NCBI RefSeq assembly: GCF_019145375.1
Contig: NZ_JAHSTX010000001.1
Span: 4,861,501-4,925,500 of the forward strand
Origin: Pseudomonas triticicola
Lineage (GTDB): Bacteria; Pseudomonadota; Gammaproteobacteria; Pseudomonadales; Pseudomonadaceae
Reading direction: 5' to 3'
DNA length: 64,000 nt
Position numbers and translations under genes: made by a program. Under the pieces are notes generated by a model, which searched no databases, was not told the origin of the DNA, and saw nothing but the letters and a program-made list of their open reading frames with translations. How positions within the stretch are numbered: position 1 is the first letter of the stretch; each line of letters begins with the position of its first letter. This document shows positions 57,201 to 64,000 of the stretch, one piece after another.

Positions 57201-57242
57201 ATGAGGAGAGCGCGCGTGTCGCCAAGCCTGTTCCGACGATAA
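57201..57242 (+). CDS. Possible arginine-rich leader peptide of argA
   Basis: A short frame with ATG at 57201 encodes MRRARVSPSLFRR and ends at TAA, 69 bases before argA. Five of 13 codons are Arg, including the rare pairs AGG-AGA and CGA-CGA, the latter directly before the stop. Within it, GTG at 57216 is preceded at a proper distance by GAGGAGA and would give MSPSLFRR. Placement and codons resemble attenuation leaders of amino-acid operons. I see no clear terminator hairpin after it, so the mechanism is open. Confidence 0.4.
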   Translation: MRRARVSPSLFRR

Positions 57243-57311
57243 CCATCAGCCCGCTGTGCGTTTTTCGTTTCGCCCCTTTTTTCGGCTGCTCTTTATTACA
57301 GGCCCAGGTTC

Positions 57312-58613
57312 ATGCCCGAATACGTCAATTGGCTTCGCCACGCGTCTCCATACATCAATGCCCACCGCGATTGCACCTTCGTCGTCATGCTGCCCGGCGA
57401 CGGCGTCGAGCATCCGAATTTCGGCAACATCGTCCACGACCTGGTCCTGTTGCACAGCCTCGGCGTGCGTCTGGTGCTGGTGCACGGCTCGCGCCCACAG
57501 ATCGAAACCCGCCTCGCCGCTCGTGGCCTGACCCCGCATTACCATCACGGCATGCGCATCACCGATGCCGCGACCCTGGAATGTGTGATCGACGCGGTCG
57601 GCCAGTTGCGCATCGCTATCGAAGCGCGCCTGTCGATGGACATGGCCTCGTCGCCGATGCAGGGCTCGCGCCTGCGCGTGGCCAGCGGCAACCTCGTCAC
57701 CGCTCGGCCGATCGGTGTGCTGGAAGGTGTCGACTATCACCACACCGGTGAAGTGCGTCGGGTTGACCGTAAGGGCATCAATCGCCTGCTCGATGAACGC
57801 TCGATCGTATTGCTGTCGCCGCTGGGCTATTCGCCGACCGGCGAAATCTTCAACCTTGCCTGCGAAGACGTCGCCACCCGCGCCGCGATTGATCTGGGCG
57901 CGGACAAGCTGCTGTTGTTCGGCGCCGAGCTCGGCCTGATCGACGAGAACGGCAAACTGGTGCGCGAACTGCGCCCGCAACAAGTGCCGGCACATTTGCA
58001 GCGCCTCGGCATGAGCAATTACCAAGCGGAGTTGCTCGATGCCGCCGCCGAAGCCTGCCGTGGCGGCGTGGCGCGCAGTCATATCGTCAGTTACGCCGAA
58101 GACGGCGCGCTGCTGACCGAGCTGTTCACCCGTGACGGTGGCGGTACGCTGGTGGCGCAGGAGCAGTTCGAACTGGTGCGCGAAGCAGCGATTGAAGACG
58201 TCGGCGGTTTGCTCGACCTGATCAGTCCGCTGGAAGAGCAGGGCATTCTGGTGCGCCGCTCGCGGGAAGTGCTGGAGCGCGAGATCGAGCAGTTCAGCGT
58301 GGTCGAGCGCGAAGGCATGATCATCGCCTGTGCGGCGCTGTATCAGATTGCCGACTCCGATGCTGGTGAACTGGCGTGTCTGGCGGTGAATCCGGAATAC
58401 CGCCATGGCGGACGCGGCGACGAATTGCTCGAACGCATTGAAACCCGCGCGCGGGCGCAGGGTTTGAAAACCCTGTTCGTACTCACCACGCGCACCGCGC
58501 ACTGGTTCCGCGAGCGCGGATTCGAGCCGAGCAGCGTCGAACGCCTGCCAGCGGCACGGGCGTCGCTGTACAACTATCAGCGTAATTCGAAGATCTTCGA
58601 AAAGACCCTCTGA
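57312..58613 (+). CDS. argA: N-acetylglutamate synthase ArgA
   Basis: A 433-residue enzyme that acetylates glutamate with acetyl-CoA, the first step of arginine synthesis. The N-terminal amino-acid-kinase-like domain (1-290) binds the arginine feedback inhibitor (LVHGSRPQIETRL, SPLGYSPTGEIFNL). The C-terminal GNAT domain (295-433) has LACLAVNPEYRHGGRGDELL, the acetyl-CoA pyrophosphate loop. Sequence and length match P. aeruginosa ArgA. The ATG at 57312 follows a poor Shine-Dalgarno and a T-rich stretch. Confidence 0.96.
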   Translation: MPEYVNWLRHASPYINAHRDCTFVVMLPGDGVEHPNFGNIVHDLVLLHSLGVRLVLVHGSRPQIETRLAARGLTPHYHHGMRITDAATLECVIDAVGQLRIAIEARLSMDMASSPMQGSRLRVASGNLVTARPIGVLEGVDYHHTGEVRRVDRKGINRLLDERSIVLLSPLGYSPTGEIFNLACEDVATRAAIDLGADKLLLFGAELGLIDENGKLVRELRPQQVPAHLQRLGMSNYQAELLDAAAEACRGGVARSHIVSYAEDGALLTELFTRDGGGTLVAQEQFELVREAAIEDVGGLLDLISPLEEQGILVRRSREVLEREIEQFSVVEREGMIIACAALYQIADSDAGELACLAVNPEYRHGGRGDELLERIETRARAQGLKTLFVLTTRTAHWFRERGFEPSSVERLPAARASLYNYQRNSKIFEKTL

Positions 58614-58627
58614 ACAACAGCGAGGTC

Positions 58628-58740
58628 TGTGGCGAGGGGATTCATCCCCGTTGGACTGCGCAGCAGTCCCCTTGCGTTTCCAAGTGAAAACATAGGGGGC
58701 CGCTACGCGACCCAACGGGGATGAATCCCCTCGCCACAGG
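58628..58740. repeat. Paired REP element, family D
   Basis: TGTGGCGAGGGGATTCATCC and its inverted copy GGATGAATCCCCTCGCCACA with inner arms GACTGCGCAGCAGTC and GCTACGCGACCC. It fills the gap between convergent argA and tauA. Confidence 0.88.
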
Positions 58741-58748
58741 TTCTGCAT

Positions 58749-59735
58749 TCAGTCAGTGATGAATTTGGCGCTGACGTACGGCGAATAATCCGCCAGCACC
58801 GTCTCGACCTTGCCCTGTTCCTTCAAGAACTTCGCCGTTTCGGCAATGGCCTTAGCGGTGCCGCCGTCCAGCAGCGCCGTGGTTTGCTGCGCCTTGGCAT
58901 CCGGGAACGCCGAACCGGCCAGCAGATCCGGCACGTCCGTCGCGTTGGCACCGGTCAATTTGGCGATTTTCTGCACAGGCACCGAGTCGGCCGTCCAGCT
59001 GTCTTTGTGCGCGGCGTAGTCAGCGAACGAGTCCAGGGTGACCTTGGCAAACCTGGCCACGACCTCGGGATGCTTCTCGGCAAAGTCCTTGCGCGCCACC
59101 CAGACTTCGAAAGTCGGCGCACCCCACTGGCCGACCTGGGCGGCGTCGGTCAGGGTCTTGCCGGTCTTGCGGATCTCGCCCAGCGCCGGCGACCAGACAA
59201 AGGCCCCGTCAATGTCGCCACGCTTCCACGCGGCGGCGATTTCCGCCGGTTGCAGGTTGACCACTTTGACTTGCGAGGTATTCAGGCCCCAGTGCTTCAG
59301 CGCCCCAAGCAGACTGTAGTGCGAGGTGGACACGAACGGTGTGGCGATGGTTTTACCGATCAGGTCCTGCGGTTTGTCGATGCCGCTGCCGTTGCGCACC
59401 ACCAATGCTTCGGCGGCATTGATCTGTGCCGAAACGATGAACGCCACGATCGGCAGATTGCGTGAAGCAGCTGCTGCCAGGGGACTTGAGCCAAGGTTGC
59501 CTATCTGTACGTCGCCAGAAGCAATGGCAGTGACGACTTCCGGGCCGCTGTTGAAACGACGCCAGTCGATCTTCTCGCCGATGGTTTTTTCATAGACACC
59601 ATCGGCCTGCGGCACTTTGCTCGGATCGATCCCGGTCTGGTAGCCGACCGTCAGACCGGCGGCATGTGCGGAAAAAGAAAACAGTGCCGACACACAAACT
59701 GTAACAAATTGACTTGATAGTGCGCGTTTCGCCAT
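58749..59735 (-). CDS. tauA: Taurine ABC transporter, periplasmic binding protein TauA
   Basis: A 328-residue exported protein with a signal peptide ending near FSAHA. The mature start GLTVGYQTGIDPSKVPQADG and FNSGPEVVTAIASGDVQIGN are typical of TauA and related sulfonate-binding proteins. GAFVWSPALGEIRKTGKTLT is a further block. In a complete operon tauB, tauC and tauD follow; here the next gene on this strand side is argA, convergent, and none of them is present. The protein may serve another transporter, such as the ssu system nearby. Confidence 0.9.
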   Translation of the reverse strand: MAKRALSSQFVTVCVSALFSFSAHAAGLTVGYQTGIDPSKVPQADGVYEKTIGEKIDWRRFNSGPEVVTAIASGDVQIGNLGSSPLAAAASRNLPIVAFIVSAQINAAEALVVRNGSGIDKPQDLIGKTIATPFVSTSHYSLLGALKHWGLNTSQVKVVNLQPAEIAAAWKRGDIDGAFVWSPALGEIRKTGKTLTDAAQVGQWGAPTFEVWVARKDFAEKHPEVVARFAKVTLDSFADYAAHKDSWTADSVPVQKIAKLTGANATDVPDLLAGSAFPDAKAQQTTALLDGGTAKAIAETAKFLKEQGKVETVLADYSPYVSAKFITD

Positions 59736-60102
59736 GATGCGTCGCCTTTTCGATGGGATTTGCCGTGTTGGGAGTACGGCAAAGCTAATCGATCTAAAAA
59801 AAGGTCAGCAAATACCATTTAGGAATGAGCTTAGGCGCCGATACGCTGTTTCCCGGCGCGGATGGCCATTAATGGGCCATATGCCTGAATGGCATGAAAA
59901 AGGACGAATAAATTCTTTTTGGGATTATCAGGAAGTCTTTACGCTGCAGGGACCCAATCACTCGCGATTAGACGATGGTCGTAGACATACAAGGTTACGA
60001 TTGACTTGGCAGTCACGGTCTGGCGCTAATCGCGAATCTTAGGATTCAGGGCAAATCGACCCCGAACCAGGAACACAAGAATTAGAACGAGAGGAGCGAT
60101 AC
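59736..60102 (+). promoter_or_regulatory. Divergent control region of tauA and the OprD-family porin gene
   Basis: 367 bases without a gene. It contains adjacent inverted repeats ATGGCC-ATTAATG-GGCCAT (59862-59880) and ATGCC-TGAAT-GGCAT (59881-59895), and a distant pair TCGCGATTAG (59962-59971) and CTAATCGCGA (60026-60035). A weak promoter-like TTGACT at 60001 with GCTAAT 18 bases on points to the porin gene. Sulfur regulators of the CysB/TauR type would be expected to bind here, but I cannot assign a site. Confidence 0.45.
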
Positions 60103-61446
60103 ATGAACAAGTCCACCTTGGCCCTGGCTGTGGCCGTTGGGGTTATGGCGCAGCAGGCAGGCGCCGCCGGTTTCATCGAAGACAGCAAGGCTACTCTGGG
60201 TCTGCGTAACTTCTACATCAACACTGACAACCGTAATGGCACTGGCGCCAACAAGAACGAAGAGTGGGGCCAAGGCTTCGACCTGCGTTTCATCTCCGGT
60301 TACACCCAAGGCACCGTCGGTTTCGGTCTCGACGCGATCGGCCTGCTCGGCATCCGTCTTGATTCGGGCGGCGGCACCAACGGCAACAGCGGCACCGCCT
60401 ACGGCGGCACCGTGTTCCCGAGCGAGTCCAACGGCAAAGCCGTAGACAACTTCTCCAGCCTGGGCCTGACTGCCAAAGCCAAGATCTCCCAGACTGAACT
60501 GAAGCTGGGTACCTTGCAGCCGAAGAACCCGGTCATCGTCACCAACGACGGTCGTCTGCTGCCGCAAACCTGGCAGGGTGGCCAGATCACATCCGGCGAG
60601 ATCAAGGACCTGACTCTGGTCGGTGGTCAGATCGAGCACGTCAAAGGCCGTAACTCCAGCAACAATGAACAGCTGAGCATTGGCGGTGCCAACTCTCGCG
60701 GTCCGAACTTCCGCGATAGCAACAAATTCATTTACGCCGGTGGTGACTACAAGATCACCAAAGATCTGACTGCCCAGTACTACTACGGCAACCTGGAAGA
60801 TTTCTACAAACAGCACTTCCTTGGGCTGGTTCACAACTGGTCCATTGGTCCAGGCGTGCTGAAGTCTGACTTCCGTTACTTCAACAGCTCCGACGACGGC
60901 GCGAACGGCCACGACCCAGCGTACTTCAGCTCTGGTGCTTACAGTCACGCGGCAAACGGCAAAGGCAAAGTCGACAACAACCTGTACAGCGGCCTGTTCC
61001 TGTACACCGTTGCCGGTCACACCTTTGGTGGCGGCTATCAGGTGAGCAACGGTAGCAGCGACTTCCCTTGGCTGAACCAAGGTGACGGTTCGTCGAACTA
61101 CACCATCACCGACATGCAGATCCAGAAGTTCAACCGTGCCGGCGAGCGCACCTGGCAAGCACGCTACTCCTATGACTTCGCCAAGGTGGGCGTGCCTGGC
61201 CTGACAGCTGGCATGGTGTACCTGCGTGGCGATAACATTGACACTTACAACGCTCGTCGCGTCCAGACCTCGAATGGCGCTTCCGAATGGGAACGTGATT
61301 TGACCGTGGCGTACGTTGTTCCGGAAGGCCCGTTGAAAAACGTTGGCGTAATGTGGAAAAACGCTACCTGGCGCACCGACATCGCCGGTCAACGCGACCA
61401 GGACGAAAACCGCCTGATCCTCAGCTACTCGATCCCGCTGCTGTAA
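60103..61446 (+). CDS. OprD-family outer membrane porin
   Basis: A 447-residue outer-membrane beta-barrel. The signal peptide is MNKSTLALAVAVGVMAQQAG. The mature protein opens AAGFIEDSKATLGLRNFYIN, diagnostic of the OprD family, and ends in strands finishing SYSIPLL. OprD porins take up small acidic or basic metabolites. The place between tauA and lsfA matches, from memory, oprE-like PP_0234 of P. putida, so sulfonates or related organosulfur compounds are likely substrates. Strong GAGAGGAG Shine-Dalgarno; closed by an intrinsic terminator. Confidence 0.93.
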   Translation: MNKSTLALAVAVGVMAQQAGAAGFIEDSKATLGLRNFYINTDNRNGTGANKNEEWGQGFDLRFISGYTQGTVGFGLDAIGLLGIRLDSGGGTNGNSGTAYGGTVFPSESNGKAVDNFSSLGLTAKAKISQTELKLGTLQPKNPVIVTNDGRLLPQTWQGGQITSGEIKDLTLVGGQIEHVKGRNSSNNEQLSIGGANSRGPNFRDSNKFIYAGGDYKITKDLTAQYYYGNLEDFYKQHFLGLVHNWSIGPGVLKSDFRYFNSSDDGANGHDPAYFSSGAYSHAANGKGKVDNNLYSGLFLYTVAGHTFGGGYQVSNGSSDFPWLNQGDGSSNYTITDMQIQKFNRAGERTWQARYSYDFAKVGVPGLTAGMVYLRGDNIDTYNARRVQTSNGASEWERDLTVAYVVPEGPLKNVGVMWKNATWRTDIAGQRDQDENRLILSYSIPLL

Positions 61447-61467
61447 TAGCGCACGAGCAACTGAAGC

Positions 61468-61507
61468 AAAAAAAGCCCCGTCCGGCATCGCGCCGGACGG
61501 GGCTTTT
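61468..61507 (+). terminator. Intrinsic terminator after the OprD-family porin gene
   Basis: AAAAGCCCCGTCCGGC-atcgc-GCCGGACGGGGCTTTT, a 15-pair stem with a short T-run. Confidence 0.92.
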
Positions 61508-61651
61508 GCGTTTCGAGTCAGGCTCACCCCCGTAAGCCCTTCTCGATTTCCCTCTTTGCTGCAACTCAAGGCCTTCTCGAACCTTGCGTTGGATGTTCGT
61601 CGCGATGCCGGCCGGTGTCCAATGAACAGATGTTTAATATTCTCAAATCAT

Positions 61652-61663
61652 CTAGATATCTAG
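61652..61663. promoter_or_regulatory. Perfect 12-base palindrome upstream of lsfA
   Basis: CTAGATATCTAG, fully symmetric, inside an AT-rich stretch 75-86 bases upstream of the lsfA start. It could be an operator or part of a promoter region. Confidence 0.45.
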
Positions 61664-61737
61664 TTATTTATTCTTTTTCACACTGATCGATCCCGAGCTA
61701 AAGTTGTTGTCTCCCATCCCTCATCAGGAGCAGCACC

Positions 61738-62376
61738 ATGAGCCTCAGACTCGGCGACATCGCCCCCGATTTCGAACAAGACTCCAGCGCCGGCAAGATT
61801 CGTTTCCACGAATGGCTGGGCGATAGCTGGGGCGTGCTGTTTTCTCATCCGGCGGACTTCACTCCGGTGTGCACCACTGAGTTGGGTTTCACTGCCAAGC
61901 TCAAGGATGAATTCAGCCAGCGCGGCGTCAAGGCCATCGCGCTGTCGGTCGACCCGGTGGACTCGCACCACAAGTGGATCGAGGACATCAACGAAACCCA
62001 GAACACCACCGTCAACTTTCCGATTCTGGCCGATGCCGATCGCAAGGTCTCCGATCTCTACGATCTGATCCACCCGAACGCCAATGACACGCTGACCGTG
62101 CGTTCACTGTTCGTCATCGATCCGAACAAGAAGATCCGCCTGACCATCACCTACCCGGCGAGCACCGGGCGTAATTTCCACGAGATTCTGCGGGTGATCG
62201 ACTCGCTGCAGCTCACCGACAACTACAAAGTCGCCACCCCGGCCAACTGGCAGGACGGTGAAGAAGTGGTGATCGTGCCGTCGCTCAAGGATGAGGACGA
62301 GATCAAGCAGCGCTTCCCGAAAGGCTATCGCGCGGTGAAACCGTACCTGCGCCTGACGCCGCAGCCGAACAAGTAA
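61738..62376 (+). CDS. lsfA: 1-Cys peroxiredoxin LsfA
   Basis: A 212-residue Prx6-type peroxiredoxin that reduces peroxides with a single catalytic cysteine, C45 in HPADFTPVCTTELG. The C-terminal extension (VVIVPSLKDEDEIKQRFPKG) is characteristic of the Prx6 subgroup. In Pseudomonas, LsfA is induced by sulfate starvation and lies next to the ssu genes; the context here is the same. AGGAG precedes the ATG. Confidence 0.93.
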   Translation: MSLRLGDIAPDFEQDSSAGKIRFHEWLGDSWGVLFSHPADFTPVCTTELGFTAKLKDEFSQRGVKAIALSVDPVDSHHKWIEDINETQNTTVNFPILADADRKVSDLYDLIHPNANDTLTVRSLFVIDPNKKIRLTITYPASTGRNFHEILRVIDSLQLTDNYKVATPANWQDGEEVVIVPSLKDEDEIKQRFPKGYRAVKPYLRLTPQPNK

Positions 62377-62398
62377 GATTTGCGGTGTAGTCACCGCC

Positions 62399-62470
62399 GC
62401 TTTCGCGAGCAGGCTCGCTCCCACATTTGCAATGCATTCCCCTGTGGGAGCGAGCCTGCTCGCGAAGGCG
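62399..62470. repeat. Paired REP element, family A
   Basis: TTTCGCGAGCAGGCTCGCTC and inverted copy with a 16-base spacer, between lsfA and its terminator. Confidence 0.88.
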
Positions 62471-62517
62471 TCAGCCCAGGCACTTGAGAATCCAGAATCA
62501 CAACGCAGGGGAATTTC

Positions 62518-62541
62518 GGCCGTTTCGACGGCCTTTTTTTT
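62518..62541 (+). terminator. Intrinsic terminator between lsfA and ssuE
   Basis: GGCCGT-ttcg-ACGGCC followed by eight T, separating lsfA from the ssu operon. Confidence 0.9.
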
Positions 62542-62598
62542 CGCCTGGATTCTGCTCAGCGGTATATCTCTTAAGCGCATAACCAAATGAATAAATAT

Positions 62599-62618
62599 GA
62601 TTTATGGATATATAAATC
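62599..62618. promoter_or_regulatory. AT-rich inverted repeat upstream of ssuE
   Basis: GATTTAT-GGATAT-ATAAATC, seven-base arms, 74-93 bases before ssuE. It sits in an AT-rich block and is preceded by AATAAATATGA, which repeats the half-site motif. This is a likely regulator site or UP-like element of the ssu promoter. Confidence 0.45.
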
Positions 62619-62691
62619 AGCTGGTAAGGTCACTGCCATTGAAGCGAGATCGCAGCCTGCGAATCGCCTGTAACGCTTAAAGGAATCTGCA

Positions 62692-63285
62692 ATGCTGGTC
62701 GTCTCACTCGGTGGCAGCCCCAGCCTGCGCTCCCGTTCCGGAGTGCTGCTGGAGCGTTCGCAACGCTGGTTGCAACAGCAAGGGGTGGAAGTGGTGAGTT
62801 ATCAGGTACGGGACTTCCCGGCCGAGGATCTGCTCCACGCGCGCTTCGACAGCCCGAAGGTCCTCGACCTGCTGCAACAGATTGAAAACGCCGATGGCCT
62901 GCTGATCGCCACCCCGGTGTACAAGGCCTCGTTTTCCGGAGCGCTGAAGACCCTGTTGGATCTGCTGCCGGAGCGTGCCTTGAGCCACAAGGTTGTCTTG
63001 CCGATGGCCACCGGCGGCAGCATCGCCCACATGCTGGTGGTCGATTACGCCCTCAAGCCTGTGCTGTCGGCACTCAAAGCCCAGGAAATGCTTCAGGGCA
63101 TTTTCGCCGAGGACAGCCAGATCGCTTACGGCGAAGGCAGTGCCGCCGCGCAACTGGCGCCGGCCCTGGAGCAGCGCTTGCACGAGGCCCTGGACCAGTT
63201 CATCGGCGCCATGGCACGCCGGCCGAAACCGCTGGAGCCGGGCCTGCTGAACGAACGTTTGTTGAGTGCTCGCTGGAGCATTTAA
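62692..63285 (+). CDS. ssuE: NADPH-dependent FMN reductase SsuE
   Basis: A 197-residue flavodoxin-fold reductase that supplies FMNH2 to the alkanesulfonate monooxygenase SsuD. The start [20 protein letters not shown] forms the phosphate-binding loop for FMN, and [20 protein letters not shown] is the family motif. [18 protein letters not shown] is also conserved. It is the first gene of the ssu operon; AAAGGA lies upstream of the ATG. ssuA follows 89 bases later. Confidence 0.95.
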   Translation: MLVVSLGGSPSLRSRSGVLLERSQRWLQQQGVEVVSYQVRDFPAEDLLHARFDSPKVLDLLQQIENADGLLIATPVYKASFSGALKTLLDLLPERALSHKVVLPMATGGSIAHMLVVDYALKPVLSALKAQEMLQGIFAEDSQIAYGEGSAAAQLAPALEQRLHEALDQFIGAMARRPKPLEPGLLNERLLSARWSI

Positions 63286-63374
63286 GCCTCATCGAAATTT
63301 GAAGTACTGGCCTTACTCGCCCGCCAACGGGCAAGCAGGTGCAGCCAAAACCCAACAGCAAAAAGGAGAGCGCT

Positions 63375-64000
63375 ATGCGCACTGTATTTTTGCGTCGTGG
63401 TCTGGTCGCTCTGTTTGCTGCGGCTGTCACCTTCGGCGCCATCACTCAAGCACAAGCCGAGACATTGCGGATCGGTTATCAGAAGTACGGCACGCTGGTG
63501 CTGCTCAAAGCCAAAGGGGCGCTGGAAAAACGCCTCGCCGCGCAAGGCGTCGACGTGCAATGGACTGAGTTTCCCGGCGGCCCGCAACTGCTTGAAGGCC
63601 TCAACGTTGGCTCGATCGATTTCGGCGTGACCGGCGAAACCCCGCCGGTTTTCGCCCAAGCCGCTGGCGCCGATCTGCTCTACGTCGCCTATGAACCACC
63701 AGCGCCGAACAGCGAAGCGATCCTCGTGCCGAAGGACTCGCCGATCAAATCGGTGGCCGATCTCAAAGGCAAGAAAGTCGCCCTGAACAAAGGCTCCAAC
63801 GTGCACTACCTGCTGGTGCGTGCACTGGAAGACGCCGGCCTCAAGTACAGCGATATTCAGACCGTGTTCCTGCCGCCGGCCGATGCCCGCGCTGCGTTCG
63901 AGCGTGGCAGTGTCGACGCCTGGGTCATCTGGGATCCGTACCAGGCCGCTGCCGAGAAACAACTGCAAGCGCACACCCTGCGTGACGGCAAAGGCATCGT
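63375..64000 (+). CDS. ssuA: Sulfonate ABC transporter, periplasmic binding protein SsuA (5' part)
   Basis: Starts at ATG 63375 behind AAAAGGAGAG and runs off the window after 208 codons with no stop. Signal peptide MRTVFLRRGLVALFAAAVTF... ends near AQA. The mature part begins ETLRIGYQKYGTLVLLKAKG and contains VDVQWTEFPGGPQLLEGLNV and FGVTGETPPVFAQAAG, typical of SsuA. It binds aliphatic sulfonates and hands them to SsuBC, presumably encoded beyond the edge together with ssuD. Confidence 0.94.
   Translation, partial: MRTVFLRRGLVALFAAAVTFGAITQAQAETLRIGYQKYGTLVLLKAKGALEKRLAAQGVDVQWTEFPGGPQLLEGLNVGSIDFGVTGETPPVFAQAAGADLLYVAYEPPAPNSEAILVPKDSPIKSVADLKGKKVALNKGSNVHYLLVRALEDAGLKYSDIQTVFLPPADARAAFERGSVDAWVIWDPYQAAAEKQLQAHTLRDGKGI

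Noticed and set aside
57217..57222. ArgR binding site in the argA leader
   Set aside because: TGTCGC fits the core of the Pseudomonas ArgR half-site as I recall it, but the AA eight bases on is missing and no second half lies 21 bases away.

Overview
The window is chromosomal DNA of a Pseudomonas, most likely of the P. fluorescens group. It is GC-rich and densely coded. The proteins read as Pseudomonas orthologues: AlgQ, AlgP with its long KPAA tail, HemB with K205/K260, and ArgA. The gaps carry four families of paired REP sequences typical of this group. From memory, the gene order from the DsbB-family gene to argA follows P. aeruginosa PAO1 PA5256 down to PA5204. Accessory blocks interrupt it at 6.9-11.7 kb (lipoprotein cluster) and 21.3-25.2 kb (amino-acid ABC importer). 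The segment after argA belongs to a different neighbourhood (sulfonate use).

Layout. 1-6.8 kb: end of a DsbB-type oxidase, sigma-70 regulator algQ, an FKBP isomerase, algP, a TIGR02444 protein, yheS (ABC-F), an MscS channel and a LysE exporter. 6.9-11.7 kb: five minus-strand envelope genes (two COG3014 lipoproteins, YcfL, an LpoB-like lipoprotein and a CsgG/LpoB-like periplasmic protein). 11.9-19.4 kb: cytochrome c-FTR1 iron permease, UPF0178 protein, elbB, DedA, hemB and ppk. 19.6-25.2 kb: ppx, a four-gene amino-acid importer and its divergent GntR-type regulator. 25.3-31.7 kb: trxA, rho, an OafA-type acyltransferase, ubiD and an Fe-S/flavin reductase. 31.9-36.6 kb: chaC, glpT, a quinone oxidoreductase, a FliL-like protein, an EVE protein and a 51-aa membrane protein. 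36.7-43.0 kb: the zapA-6S RNA-ygfA locus, a ZapB-like coiled coil, then ygfB-pepP-ubiH-DUF4442-ubiI. 43.2-51.4 kb: an iron ABC binding protein and permease, gcvT-gcvH-gcvP and a DUF2388 protein. 51.4-58.6 kb: an orphan GspE-like ATPase, a hypothetical gene, an Lrp regulator, a CYTH-CHAD triphosphatase, argE and argA. 58.7-64 kb: sulfur-source genes (tauA, an OprD porin, lsfA, ssuE, and ssuA running off the edge).

Most genes are housekeeping: haem and ubiquinone synthesis, polyphosphate turnover, glycine cleavage, the two ends of acetyl-cycle arginine synthesis, Rho termination and cell division. No phage, integrase, IS element, CRISPR array, rRNA or tRNA was seen.

The least explained parts are: the five-gene envelope lipoprotein cluster with its duplicated COG3014 gene; a tiny arginine-codon-rich reading frame just upstream of argA; the AT-rich, inverted-repeat-dense gap before chaC; the SD-less C-rich rho leader; and a tauA gene stranded without tauBCD at what looks like a rearrangement junction.
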